Source: Flavobacteriaceae bacterium CP2B
GTDB lineage: Bacteria; Bacteroidota; Bacteroidia; Flavobacteriales; Flavobacteriaceae
Length of the DNA: 64,000 nucleotides
Direction: 5' to 3'
Assembly (NCBI GenBank): GCA_001683825.1
Contig: LXTR01000048.1
Coordinates: 124,001-188,000 of the forward strand
In this document: piece after piece, positions 37,016 to 45,968 of the stretch
Position numbering within the stretch: the first letter of the stretch is position 1
How the letters are laid out: every line of letters starts with the position of its first letter
Notes under the pieces: generated by a model
Database searches by the model: none
What the model was told of the DNA's origin: nothing
What the model saw: only the letters and a program-made list of their open reading frames with translations
Made by a program: the position numbers and the translations under genes

Positions 37016-37136
37016 TAAGATATCTTAAGAAAGCCCTGCAGGGGAAAGGGGCCTTTTAGCACCGGGCATCTGAAGGTGGGCTTTTCCTTGATCCCTCCGC
37101 AGGTTTTATCGCCCTCCCTTTTCTTAAGATACCTTA
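37016..37136. repeat. Inverted repeat with about 17-bp arms, possible small mobile element remnant
   Basis: TAAGATATCTTAAGAAA (37016-37032) pairs with TTTCTTAAGATACCTTA on the other side (37120-37136) with a single mismatch. The arms enclose about 87 bases that are GC-rich and contain CCTGCAGGGG and CCTCCGCAGG, also partly complementary. It sits in a 287-base divergent intergenic gap between the cyclase and GNAT genes. It could be a MITE-like element or a transcriptional hairpin; no target duplication is obvious. Confidence 0.45.
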
Positions 37137-37237
37137 ATGCATAGCCCCGATGGGTAACGGACCTTTGTCCAAGCTGACCTTCTGATGGGAGCCCGTACAC
37201 TCCGCCCCCTATAGGATCGGCCTTTAAACTATAGCAC

Positions 37238-37975
37238 ATGAAAACCGAAATTATCCAAAACCTTTTCGAACTGTGGGACACCATCGGTCAGCGAACCCAT
37301 TCCCTGCACCGAGGGCCCTCCTACCGGTATGTGGCTGGCCCAGAGGCATCCTGGCCTTCCCGGATCTACGACGTCGTCACAGAAGGGCTGGATGTACAGC
37401 GTTTGGCCAGCGATATGAAAAGCGGGGGCCTCCCCCAATCCCTGGCCATCGAAGATCATACCAAACACGCGGACCTCTTCCGGGGTACCCCCCTGAGGTA
37501 TACCTCGGGCGTACGCACCATGGCTTTGGACCTGGACAAAGGCCCCACCCCCCTCGTAGAGAATCCGGAGCCAGCGAAACCCTTTATCGAAGTACAATCA
37601 TCGGATCACGCCCGTATATTTTCGGAGGTGGCCTCGGCCGCTTTTGGGTATCCCGTGGCCAGGGCTACTGTATCGGCATTGTTGGGGGATCAGCGCCTAA
37701 AAATGTATTTGCATATAGCCGGGGGGGCCTATGCCGGTTGTGGCTTGCTCTTCCTGGACTCCAGGGGGCATGCCGGGCTGCATATGATTGGCACGCACCC
37801 TGGCTTCAGGGGGCAAGGCCTGGGCAGGGCCATGAGCGTAAAACTACGCTCTGAAGCCATGCGCTTACACAGCCAAAAGGCAGTCCTGGTCGCTTCACAG
37901 GCGGGTGAACGCATCTACACCAAACTTGGATTCAAAGCTTACGGAACACTTCACACTTATATATTACAACCATGA
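37238..37975 (+). CDS. GNAT-family N-acetyltransferase
   Basis: A 245-residue protein whose last 100 residues form a GNAT domain: AGGAYAGCGLLFLDS near residue 165 and the acetyl-CoA-binding loop GTHPGFRGQGLGRAM near 184-198, ending with LGFKAYGTLHTYIL. The first 110 residues are less typical. The acceptor is unknown. Its stop overlaps the next start in an ATGA, so it is translated together with the flavin reductase gene. Confidence 0.83.
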   Translation: MKTEIIQNLFELWDTIGQRTHSLHRGPSYRYVAGPEASWPSRIYDVVTEGLDVQRLASDMKSGGLPQSLAIEDHTKHADLFRGTPLRYTSGVRTMALDLDKGPTPLVENPEPAKPFIEVQSSDHARIFSEVASAAFGYPVARATVSALLGDQRLKMYLHIAGGAYAGCGLLFLDSRGHAGLHMIGTHPGFRGQGLGRAMSVKLRSEAMRLHSQKAVLVASQAGERIYTKLGFKAYGTLHTYILQP

Positions 37976-38505
37976 AAACTATATTGGCATTTACGGGAAG
38001 CAACAGCGCCCACTCCATTAACGCGAAACTCCTCAAAGCGGTCGTCAAAAAGATTCCCGGCCAGGAGGTAATTACCCTGGACCTCAAGGACTATGAGGTT
38101 CCCATCTACAGTATGGAACAGGAAAACCGGGCTTTTCCGGCAGCCATTGAACAGTTGTTCCACCTTTTTAGGAAGGCAGATGGGTTTATCATCGCCTCCC
38201 CGGAGCACAATGGCCTGCCCACGGCATTTTTGAAAAACACCATCGATTGGCTATCGCGGGTAGACCAGAAATTCTTCGGGGAAAAACCGGTATTGCTCCT
38301 GAGTACCTCCCCCGGACAGAACGGGGGCAGGTCTGGCCTGGAGATCCTTGCCCAATTGCTCCCAAGATGGGGTGGGCGGGTAACGTCCCTGTTTTCTTTG
38401 GGCGCCTTTCAGCAAAACTTTGATGAAGCGCGGTACGCGATTGAAAACCCGGACCTGGACCGTGAACTGGAAGAAGCGGCCACAACCCTGGCGGGGCAAC
38501 TGTAA
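37972..38505 (+). CDS. NADPH-dependent FMN reductase
   Basis: A 177-residue flavodoxin-fold reductase. The FMN phosphate loop is FTGSNSAHSINAKLL near residues 6-20, and the typical SPEHNGLPTAFLKNTIDWLSR is near 76-96, followed by VLLLSTSPGQNGGRSGLE near 107. Related enzymes reduce quinones, azo compounds, chromate or flavins using NAD(P)H. It is the second gene of a two-gene unit with the GNAT gene (4-base overlap) and converges on the Crp-type regulator. Confidence 0.86.
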   Translation: MKTILAFTGSNSAHSINAKLLKAVVKKIPGQEVITLDLKDYEVPIYSMEQENRAFPAAIEQLFHLFRKADGFIIASPEHNGLPTAFLKNTIDWLSRVDQKFFGEKPVLLLSTSPGQNGGRSGLEILAQLLPRWGGRVTSLFSLGAFQQNFDEARYAIENPDLDRELEEAATTLAGQL

Positions 38506-38536
38506 TATGGGCTATGGGGTAAGCTTCCCCTATGGT

Positions 38537-39139
38537 TCAGGAGCGATCATAGTTGATGTTTTTGCGGACAGCACTCAGGTGTTCGGGCGTGGCCCCCAAA
38601 TAGGAGGCAATCATGTACTGGGGTACCTGCTGCTCTATATCGCGGTATTTCCTCCTGAACTCCAAGTAACGTTCCTCCAGGGGCTGGCTCATGGCATGCA
38701 GGGTCCTGTCCTGCAAAGCCACATAGGCGTTCTGGATTTTGATACGGAAAAAGCGCTCCACGGCTGGGACCTGGCCGAAGAGAGCCTCCAGGCGGTCGCG
38801 GTGTATTTGCAGTACGGAAGATGGCACTACTGCCTGGATAAAATGTTTGGCAGGGGTTTGGGTGAGGTAGGAGTACAAATCATTCACCCACCAGCCAGAA
38901 ATGCCAAATTGAATGGTGAACTCATGCCCCGCGCTATCGATGAAATACGACCTCAGGCAGCCCTGGCTCACAAACCGCATATGATGGGAGGTATCTCCCT
39001 TAAAAAGGAGGATTTCCTTCTTCCCCAGCTCCACGGTCCTGAAAGCTTCCAGGAAGCGGGTCAATTCCGCATCATCAATCGCCACCAGTTCCCGTACATT
39101 CCGGATCAGTGGCTCAAAAAGGGGATCGTCGGGGATCAT
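38537..39139 (-). CDS. Crp/Fnr-family transcriptional regulator
   Basis: A 200-residue regulator with an N-terminal cyclic-nucleotide-binding-like beta-roll (KKEILLFKGDTSHHMRFVSQGCLRSYFI near residues 40-67) and a C-terminal helix-turn-helix (QVPQYMIASYLGATPEHLSAVRKNI near 169-193). The strongly conserved nucleotide-binding residues of true CRP are not obvious, so it may respond to another signal. It is encoded on the minus strand with no close same-strand partner, converging on the flavin reductase gene. Confidence 0.87.
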   Translation of the reverse strand: MIPDDPLFEPLIRNVRELVAIDDAELTRFLEAFRTVELGKKEILLFKGDTSHHMRFVSQGCLRSYFIDSAGHEFTIQFGISGWWVNDLYSYLTQTPAKHFIQAVVPSSVLQIHRDRLEALFGQVPAVERFFRIKIQNAYVALQDRTLHAMSQPLEERYLEFRRKYRDIEQQVPQYMIASYLGATPEHLSAVRKNINYDRS

Positions 39140-39331
39140 CTAAATGGGGTTCTGATTACCGTTTAAACACATGATGGGCGGTATGCTTCGGCGCGCCCAT
39201 TGGATATAGGAAAGATACTTCAAAATGCCCGGTATCCCAAGTTTGGAAACGATCATCATGTCAAAATACCACCCCTGTACTATAGCGGCAGGGACAATTG
39301 ACCCGTCCTTCAACCCCGCCAGTCGCCGGGC

Positions 39332-40420
39332 TTAGTCCGACAATATCCCCCTGAGTGGTTGAAAGGGCAGGTTACTTCCGGGATCCAGCCCAAGCAATTG
39401 CAGGATAAAAGGGGCCAATTGGGCGCTGTACAGCTGTTCCTCCTTTTGGACCTCCCCCAGGGCCACTATGTCCTTGCCAAAAAATATCATCCACACCTGT
39501 CCGGCACCGTCCACCTTGTCCCCGTGGCTTCTCCATGTCTCGATAGGGTGATTTCCCCGCCCGTGATCTGTGGTTATGATAAAAATGGTTTGATCCTTAT
39601 AAAAAGGGTCCTTCCGGGTATACTCCCATAATTCCCGGATCAACCCGTCGGTTTTGTGCGCGGATTGCAAATAGGCATCATATTCGCCGTCATGGGCAAA
39701 ATCGTCGGTTTCCCCATAGGCGATGTACACCAAGTAGGGATGTGTCCTTTTCATATATTCCAGGGCGTAGTGGTGGGTAAAGGCGTCCAGCCTGACACTT
39801 CCCCAGGGGCTTGGGACCCGAGGCTGCAATTCATTCAAAAAAAGTTCGCGATCCGACAAGCCCCCGCCTTCGGCCAATTCAAAACCGGCGTTGACGGGCA
39901 CCCCAGACCGGGCCTCATTGATGATATAGGGAAACACATCCCAACTCCCAAAAGCGGCCACCCGGCCCTGGAACCCCGGGGCTTTGTTCGCAATTTCGAG
40001 CAGGGTGGTATTGGGGTTCTCCTTTTTGTCGTTGCTGTTGATCCTGGCGTCATCGGCTTTCCCGCTTAGTATTTCATTGTAGCCGGGATAGGAAAACCAC
40101 CATTGGTTGGTGAGGTCTGCCTTGCTGCCAAGAAACCTGTTTCCGTGGAGTTGCCCCATTTTCACAACCTCCGTCCACAAGAAGGGAAACAAGGCTTTGC
40201 GGCGCTCTTCCGGCAGTTCCTCCCAGAAATGCTCCTTCAATACACTGGTATCGCCTACAAAAGCCTTATTCGCTATCAACTGGGGGTCGGCCCCACTGAA
40301 GAGTTCCTGCCATCGCAAGCCATCCAGGGTGATCAGGATAATCCTGGGCGGATCCGGTTCCTGTGCCATAACCCCCTGAAGGGCCATGCAAACGATGCTA
40401 ACAGCCAATAGTGTCCTCAT
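39332..40420 (-). CDS. Alkaline-phosphatase-superfamily secreted phosphatase/phosphodiesterase
   Basis: A 362-residue secreted enzyme with a signal peptide ending near residue 19. The AP-superfamily metal site can be traced: LITLDGLRW near residues 29-37, the probable nucleophile region FSYPGYNEIL near 108, GETDDFAHDG near 234-243, TTDHGRGNH near 279-287 and RSHGDK near 293. It is shorter than PafA and has no PafA-type K-x-R motif, so the substrate differs. Some relatives are named phosphoglyceromutase-like, but nothing here proves a mutase. Stands alone. Confidence 0.82.
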   Translation of the reverse strand: MRTLLAVSIVCMALQGVMAQEPDPPRIILITLDGLRWQELFSGADPQLIANKAFVGDTSVLKEHFWEELPEERRKALFPFLWTEVVKMGQLHGNRFLGSKADLTNQWWFSYPGYNEILSGKADDARINSNDKKENPNTTLLEIANKAPGFQGRVAAFGSWDVFPYIINEARSGVPVNAGFELAEGGGLSDRELFLNELQPRVPSPWGSVRLDAFTHHYALEYMKRTHPYLVYIAYGETDDFAHDGEYDAYLQSAHKTDGLIRELWEYTRKDPFYKDQTIFIITTDHGRGNHPIETWRSHGDKVDGAGQVWMIFFGKDIVALGEVQKEEQLYSAQLAPFILQLLGLDPGSNLPFQPLRGILSD

Positions 40421-40580
40421 AGTAAGGAATTTTAATGGTGATGAGTGCGGTGTACAGGACCGCCATGCCCTTATGCAAATTGGTACCCGCTATCGTCCTT
40501 GCATGATGGTCGGTCAGGTTTATTGCGCCAGGCCCCCTGTCCCGGGCAGCCAACCTAATGCTACCCCCGTGGGCGCAGGT

Positions 40581-42116
40581 CTAAACGGACTTTACGGACA
40601 GCCTGTCCTTTACATAATCGGACAGCCGTATGGACAAGGCTACCAACGTTAGCGTGGGATTAGGTGCACCACTGGTGGCAAAACAGCCCGAGCCCGCCAC
40701 ATAAAGGTTAGACAGGCCATGCACCTTGCAATTTTGATCAACCACGCCTTTTTTGGGATCATCAGACATCCTCGTGGTTCCCATATGGTGCCACCCTGCA
40801 TTGACGTTTTCCCGAAAGGCCGCATCGTCTTCATCTAACAGGAAATCCATAATCCGCACCCTTCCCAGGCCCGCCTTGGCAAATTGCGTCCCGATAATTT
40901 CATGAATCTTCCGCAGGCTGCGTTTGTCTATAGGGGATAGTTCCCAGTGCAAATTGACTTCCGGCATGCCCAGGGCATCCTTTTCGCCGGAGAGTGTAAC
41001 CCTCGAATTTGGGTTTGGGGCCTGCTCCATCCGGGTATCCAGGAGAAAGCTTTCGGGCGCTATGATCCTGGACTTTAGTCGCAATAATTTGGTGAGCAAG
41101 CTGGATTCCTTCAAATTCTTCATGGCCTCGCGCGGATCTTCGTCATTCCATTTCTCCATATAGTTGTCCATATCCTTGTAGACCTCATAGGGCCGCAGTT
41201 TTGCCGTGCCGTTCAGGATTTGGTTTTCAAGTTGGGTTTCCTCCGTAAGGGCCAGTTCTGCCCGTACCTTATCCCTCGAATACAGCGAAGATGGGAATTG
41301 TTTGAATAGCCTTAACTCCGAACAAATCATCTCAAAGTGCTCCATAAAGTAACGGCCCACAACATCATTCCCATTACCAATCCCGCCAACGGCCCGGGTA
41401 TTCGACGCCAGTAACAATCGGGCATTTTGGATGGCGCCACATGCCAAGATGTATTGTTTCGCCCTTACCCGGAAACTTTTCCCTGCATGATTCTTGACTT
41501 CGATCCCCCTAATCGCGTTCACGCTTTCATTGGCGTCCAGGTTTACCGCCGTGGCATTCGTATATAGGTGGATATTCTTGGCTTTGACGATGTCGTCTTT
41601 GTATGCCGGCCCAAACCTGATTGGGTTTTTTTGCCACATCTTGTCCCATATGACGTTGCGGTCGAGTGGAAAGGATACGAAGTCCGGGTTTTCTCCTTTC
41701 CAGTACGCATAATCATACTGGTAAGGCCCCAATTGGAGTACCTTGTTCGCCTTTTCATAATAGGGTTCCAGGGTTTGCCTGTCAATAGGCCACCCGCTAT
41801 GGGGTACATAACTGCGGACCTTAAAATCGATTTCATCGAAAGGGGAACACATGCCTTGCCAATGGCCTGTGGTACCCCCAAAATAGCGAAGCCTGCTCGA
41901 TTGTAAAGGAAAGTAATGCTGCCCCGTGCTGGTTCCTGCATTCAATTCCTGGGTCTTCATATCAAATTCAAAACCCCCGCTTTCCAGAAGGATTACTTTT
42001 TTATTTAAACCCTTCCATTCCAGGGCAATGCTCAGGCCTGCAGCACCTGCTCCCACAATGCAAAGATCTCCTTCAACAAGGGAATTATCGTCTATACTTC
42101 TGGCATCTATATGCAT
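40581..42116 (-). CDS. GMC-family FAD-dependent oxidoreductase
   Basis: A 511-residue glucose-methanol-choline oxidoreductase. The FAD-binding GAGAAGLSIALEW is at residues 22-34, YFGGTTGHWQGM near 74 and an internal ILACGAIQNARLLLAS near 220. The C-terminal substrate domain holds WHHMGTTRMSDDPKKGVVD near 442 and NPTLTLVALSIRLSDYV near 485. It lacks a signal peptide of its own and probably travels with the small exported partner encoded 4 bases upstream (42121-42492). Relatives oxidise a sugar hydroxyl, passing electrons to the membrane. The exact sugar cannot be read. Confidence 0.88.
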   Translation of the reverse strand: MHIDARSIDDNSLVEGDLCIVGAGAAGLSIALEWKGLNKKVILLESGGFEFDMKTQELNAGTSTGQHYFPLQSSRLRYFGGTTGHWQGMCSPFDEIDFKVRSYVPHSGWPIDRQTLEPYYEKANKVLQLGPYQYDYAYWKGENPDFVSFPLDRNVIWDKMWQKNPIRFGPAYKDDIVKAKNIHLYTNATAVNLDANESVNAIRGIEVKNHAGKSFRVRAKQYILACGAIQNARLLLASNTRAVGGIGNGNDVVGRYFMEHFEMICSELRLFKQFPSSLYSRDKVRAELALTEETQLENQILNGTAKLRPYEVYKDMDNYMEKWNDEDPREAMKNLKESSLLTKLLRLKSRIIAPESFLLDTRMEQAPNPNSRVTLSGEKDALGMPEVNLHWELSPIDKRSLRKIHEIIGTQFAKAGLGRVRIMDFLLDEDDAAFRENVNAGWHHMGTTRMSDDPKKGVVDQNCKVHGLSNLYVAGSGCFATSGAPNPTLTLVALSIRLSDYVKDRLSVKSV

Positions 42117-42120
42117 ATTT

Positions 42121-42492
42121 CTAAGCTAAAATTGAAAACAGGGCGCATTGCCGTGCTTCGGTAAGTGCAAGCACCCACCCATTAATGACCACGACATTGC
42201 CTTTGGCGAAATCCTCATCAACCTTGGTATTTATTGCATGTTCGATATCCGATGTTGCTTCGGGTGTCTGGTTGATGGCGCCCCTGAGAAATTTTTTGTC
42301 ATCTTCCCCGGGGAACTGTTGCCGGTATTTTATCCCTATAGCCATAATGGCTTCAGGATCAAGGATCCGCAACAGGTAATCGGGTTTTGCTACCGGAGAA
42401 GCGAAGAGCAGTTGGAACGACCGTACAAACCACCAGGAAACGGCAATCACTAGGGCCAATGACGCAATGATGATGAAGTTTCTCCTTTTCAC
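42121..42492 (-). CDS. Short gluconate 2-dehydrogenase subunit 3-like protein
   Basis: About 123 residues. I choose the GTG at 42492 because it gives a twin-arginine-like start (KRRNF) followed by a hydrophobic stretch to about residue 23; a TTG 17 codons earlier is possible but poor. The C-terminus GWVLALTEARQCALF is typical of the small subunit that escorts GMC dehydrogenases through the Tat pathway. The protein is shorter than usual (often 180-200). It precedes the GMC gene by 4 bases in the same operon. Confidence 0.72.
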   Translation of the reverse strand: MKRRNFIIIASLALVIAVSWWFVRSFQLLFASPVAKPDYLLRILDPEAIMAIGIKYRQQFPGEDDKKFLRGAINQTPEATSDIEHAINTKVDEDFAKGNVVVINGWVLALTEARQCALFSILA

Positions 42493-43016
42493 AACTTGTG
42501 TTTTTGCATTAATCGGGCATTTTAATTTTGCCGAAGGTACCAAGAACCCCGGGGACTCTAAAATAAATCATTGGCGGTTTTAGTAGCCATTCCCCCACCC
42601 GCGACAGGTATGGCAGGTGACCTCCAGGGAAAGAACCGCCCCCGCCCTTCCCTATTCCTTAGATACTAGAACGCAACACCATTTAGATTCGTATTTATTG
42701 CCTTTATAGTTTTACAATACCTTCCCGATCCTGGTCAGGTGTGGGTCCAGGTAATGGCTCCGGGCATAAAATGTGCCCCCTACCACCCCCCATTTAATAA
42801 TTGCGAAATGATTTCACCACTTTATCTGATGTGCTGTTTGGTGTTTGGGAGGTGCCGCAGTGTATCGCGATGCCCCGTTAAACCTCCCGTAACGATTATT
42901 CTTACGTTTCAAAGAAATTATTTCTCCAGATAAGGTGTTAAAAATACTTTTGCACCAAACCGGGTCGCTTTACGCAGTGACCATATTGGTTGCGAAAACC
43001 TATAGGAAGTTGGACC
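42493..43016. other. Gene-free divergent region upstream of the glycan cluster
   Basis: Apart from a promoter box at 42945-42952 I see nothing coding. The part from about 42650 is AT-rich, continuous with the base composition of the cluster that follows. Confidence 0.55.
42945..42952 (+). promoter_or_regulatory. Promoter -7 box of the glycan cluster
   Basis: TACTTTTG matches TAnnTTTG exactly, with TTTC (near TTTG) 20 bases upstream at 42921-42924 as a -33 box. It would give a leader of about 61 bases to the ATG at 43017 and drive the whole cluster. Confidence 0.5.
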
Positions 43017-44258
43017 ATGGATTTTAACAAACTTATTTCTGGCAAAAACCCTTTACTATACAAACTGGGGTTTTACCTCATATTGCTCACCGTAACACTG
43101 ATAGGCTTTTACAAAGGCGTTGTGGCCGATACCGGTTCCAAGGATGCCCAGTGGTACCCCGCTAAATTGTTTTCCGAGAACATCGATTTTTACAACTACT
43201 ACCTGGAACATTTTAATGAGTGGTTCATGCGGAGTGTTCCCAATTACTATTTCCAGCTTTACTATATCCTACTGCCCATTTCTTTTGACTCCTGGGATTC
43301 CTTTAAGGTGGTTTGGTTCTTTCTCAACCTGCTTCTATTACTGGTATTCCTTTTTCAGGTCAAAAAGGATTTTGGGTTTGATTATAAGAAAATGGGGCTG
43401 ATAATGCTCCCCTTCTTTATAGGATACCCCCTTATCAGTGTCTTTACCAATGGGCAATCTACCATCCTGATCCTGATTCTCACCTATTTAGCCTGGAAGT
43501 ATAGGGAACATAAGGTATTGCTTCCGATCCTCTTATCGCTGCTGACGATCAAATATTCCTTTGGAATCCCCATTGTGTTCGGCTTCCTTTTGATGGGATA
43601 CTACCGGTCTGTTATTGCAGGCGGGTTGCTTACCTTAATTTTTCCGCTGGCCTACTCCCTACAGTTCAAGTTGAACTTTATTTCGACCATATTTTTGCCC
43701 TTTAAGGTATCTACTGACGCGACGGCCAACGCTACCGGAGGAGGGCCTGCGAACCTGATGAGTTTATACAGCCAGTTTTTTGAAGGACCGCTGGTAGGGC
43801 TCAATGCCTTAACGATCAGCCTGGTACTTATCCTCATGCTATTCACCTACCTGTCCATAAAGTATCGTATTGACAAAAAGACGATCCTGGTGTGTTCGCT
43901 GCTGTTTTCACTCTTTGGATTTTACCACAATGGCCATGACTATGTGGTTTTTTTACTCGTTCTCCCTTTTGTTTTCAACAGGAAGTATTTTAAAATATTA
44001 TATGTTTATCTACTCCTTTTTTGTTTTACCCCCAGAATCCTGAGGATTCTGGATCTGATAACAAATGAGGGCATGGGCGTCAAGGAATTTATGTACAACA
44101 GGTATTTTGTCATCTTCAATGTCAGCGTACTGATGGCCTACTTCTTTCTCCTGATCAAAGAAGATATCCAGGCAAAAAAGAAGGGCGTGGCAGCAGGAAC
44201 GCCCCCAAGGGGAAACGTCAAAATTAATTTTGGACAAAACAGTAGTTTTCAAAGTTGA
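43017..44258 (+). CDS. Multi-pass glycosyltransferase-like membrane protein (GT87/DUF2029-like)
   Basis: A 413-residue inner-membrane protein with about ten hydrophobic segments. The first periplasmic loop has GSKDAQWYPAKLFSEN near 37-52, with an acidic/polar pattern like that of polyprenol-phosphate-sugar-dependent transferases of the GT87 class. The rest is hydrophobic (FVFNRKYFKILYVYLL and similar). The start at 43017 is chosen over an upstream TTG because it follows the promoter and has a normal N-terminus. First gene of the AT-rich cluster; the assignment to GT87 is by pattern only and could be wrong at family level. Confidence 0.68.
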   Translation: MDFNKLISGKNPLLYKLGFYLILLTVTLIGFYKGVVADTGSKDAQWYPAKLFSENIDFYNYYLEHFNEWFMRSVPNYYFQLYYILLPISFDSWDSFKVVWFFLNLLLLLVFLFQVKKDFGFDYKKMGLIMLPFFIGYPLISVFTNGQSTILILILTYLAWKYREHKVLLPILLSLLTIKYSFGIPIVFGFLLMGYYRSVIAGGLLTLIFPLAYSLQFKLNFISTIFLPFKVSTDATANATGGGPANLMSLYSQFFEGPLVGLNALTISLVLILMLFTYLSIKYRIDKKTILVCSLLFSLFGFYHNGHDYVVFLLVLPFVFNRKYFKILYVYLLLFCFTPRILRILDLITNEGMGVKEFMYNRYFVIFNVSVLMAYFFLLIKEDIQAKKKGVAAGTPPRGNVKINFGQNSSFQS

Positions 44259-44289
44259 TAAAAACGGTTAGCAACCATTAAAAGATACC

Positions 44290-45012
44290 ATCATCGGACC
44301 ATTTAATTTTGTATACTGCCTGGCGGGCAAGGGAAAAAGGTTTACGGATCAAAACATTACCTTGCCTAAATACCTGTTGGAACTGGGAGACCAACAGACC
44401 ATCCTGGAACGGAGTATAGAGGAATTCAACTTCGATGACCAGGTAAACCTCTATGTGGTAATCAATGAAGACCATAGGGCGTATGCAGGTCAAATCGAGG
44501 GAATCCTCTCCAAAACCACCGACAATTATGAGGTTATTGTCACTGGAGATACCCGTGGACAGGCTGAGACAGGCCTCATTGGTTGTTCTAAGATTGATAA
44601 CGACTATCCGGTTTTCTTTTTTAATGGGGATACCATATTGAAAAACAGGGACATCCAGGGAATGTCTGCAGATATGGGCCAACATTTTTCAGGGGCCATC
44701 GATGTGTTTATTGAAGATCGAAACCATTTTAGTTTTGTAAAACTATCTGAAGACCGCCTCGTGGAAGAAATCGCGGAAAAGGTACCTATTTCCAGGTTTG
44801 CGACCACGGGATTGTACGGGTTTTCCAATAAAGACCTGTTCGTCCGCTTCTTTGACCGCATCAATACCAGTTCAGAAATGTATATTAGTGATCTGTATAA
44901 GTTGATGCTCGAAGATCAGGAGAAGATTAAGGGGTATGTGTATGAAGACGGGATGGATACCATCATCCTGGGGACCCCGGAGGAATATTTTTCAAACAGG
45001 GACAAATTATGA
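44290..45012 (+). CDS. Sugar/alcohol-phosphate nucleotidyltransferase (NTP transferase)
   Basis: The frame encodes an NTP transferase: the nucleotide-binding CLAGKGKRFTDQNITLPKYLL, VVINEDHRAYA, GDTRGQAETGL and the metal-binding FNGDT are all present. The essential G-x-G-x-R-F loop lies upstream of the only TTG (44362), and no ATG, GTG or TTG occurs earlier in frame after the stop at 44269. The only candidate starts are rare ATC codons at 44290 or 44293. I report the longer form because it preserves the motif. Its 3' end overlaps the flippase-like gene by 4 bases. The size is that of LicC-like enzymes (about 230). Confidence 0.75.
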   Translation: MIGPFNFVYCLAGKGKRFTDQNITLPKYLLELGDQQTILERSIEEFNFDDQVNLYVVINEDHRAYAGQIEGILSKTTDNYEVIVTGDTRGQAETGLIGCSKIDNDYPVFFFNGDTILKNRDIQGMSADMGQHFSGAIDVFIEDRNHFSFVKLSEDRLVEEIAEKVPISRFATTGLYGFSNKDLFVRFFDRINTSSEMYISDLYKLMLEDQEKIKGYVYEDGMDTIILGTPEEYFSNRDKL

Positions 45013-45968
45013 TGCGGTATTTCAGAAGGCTGTTGTTGCTGTTATTGGGGGTTGTTTTCATTGTGCTGGTTTATAATTACCTGGACATTAAAAACCTGGA
45101 TGTGAGCAGCATAAAATCCAACTATTTTAGCTGGAAAGCCTTTTTGTGCATTGGGTTTTATTGTTTTTCCCACTGTATCCGCGCCTTACGGCTATACGTG
45201 ATTGCCGGCAACGTTAATGTCCGGTTAAAGTATGTATTTACCGAACAGTTCCGGACGAATGGCGTCAATCTGATCGTCCCTTTTAAACTGGGGGAGGCCT
45301 ACCGGTTTATACGCTTTAAAGAAGTTTTCAGATCGGGATTCACCTCCGTGAACACCCTGATCATCGAACGTTTTTTCGACTTTTCGATACTGGCCTTTTT
45401 CTTTTGCATCGGGTTGCTCATCTTTCCGGAAGAAGTACCGGAGATACAAAACACCCTGATTACCGTGATGCTCGTTTTATTGATATTGCTTGTGACCTTT
45501 CTATCGCTGGAAGACACCATGCTCATCATCCATAAAAGATTGCTGGGTTACCCCAAAAGCACCATAAGCGCCTACCTGCTAAAATTTTCTCATGATTTTT
45601 TGATCAATACCCGGGAGGCCAAGAAAATTTTAAAAGCCAAATCCGTTTCCATCCTGTCATTCACCATCCTTATTTGGAGTTTTGAACTGCTTAGCCTGTT
45701 CATGTTCTTCGGCGATTTGGATTTCAGGATTGACCTGCTCATCCTATTGACGGTCTTTATCGCTTTTTCATCCTTGTTACCCAATGGCCCTTTAGGATTT
45801 GGGGGCGTACAGTTGGCATTCTATACGATATTTTTATTGTATAGTGAATTCAATACCTTCCTGGTGGCGTCCACCGCTTATACCATCTTCATATTCGGTT
45901 CAGGAATTCTCATATCGATGCTGCTTTTCGCATTTAACTTTTTCAGGAGGCAAAATGAAAAAAAATAA
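45009..45968 (+). CDS. Flippase-like membrane protein (LPG synthase TM/UPF0104 family)
   Basis: A 319-residue integral membrane protein with about eight helices. The conserved pattern IVPFKLGEAYRFIRFKE near residue 95 and SSLLPNGPLGFGGVQLAFYTI near 255 match the UPF0104/lysylphosphatidylglycerol-synthase transmembrane family, whose members are thought to move lipid-linked substrates. There is no soluble aminoacyltransferase domain, so it is a transporter-like half. Overlaps the upstream gene by 4 and the downstream one by 14 bases, so it is a tightly coupled part of the glycan cluster. Confidence 0.78.
   Translation: MMRYFRRLLLLLLGVVFIVLVYNYLDIKNLDVSSIKSNYFSWKAFLCIGFYCFSHCIRALRLYVIAGNVNVRLKYVFTEQFRTNGVNLIVPFKLGEAYRFIRFKEVFRSGFTSVNTLIIERFFDFSILAFFFCIGLLIFPEEVPEIQNTLITVMLVLLILLVTFLSLEDTMLIIHKRLLGYPKSTISAYLLKFSHDFLINTREAKKILKAKSVSILSFTILIWSFELLSLFMFFGDLDFRIDLLILLTVFIAFSSLLPNGPLGFGGVQLAFYTIFLLYSEFNTFLVASTAYTIFIFGSGILISMLLFAFNFFRRQNEKK
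45945..45950 (+). promoter_or_regulatory. Strong Shine-Dalgarno sequence for the HAD-GT2 gene
   Basis: AGGAGG sits 4 bases before the ATG at 45955, inside the coding sequence of the preceding gene, which it overlaps by 14 bases. Perfect AGGAGG sites are unusual in Bacteroidota, where initiation rarely uses them. Confidence 0.55.

Noticed and set aside
33997-42116. A polysaccharide utilisation locus (SusC/SusD type)
   Set aside because: No SusC or SusD homologue or linked sensor lies in the region; only a sulfatase, FGE and unlinked oxidoreductases are present.
44362-45012. Start of the nucleotidyltransferase at the TTG
   Set aside because: It would remove the nucleotide-binding loop encoded just upstream in frame.
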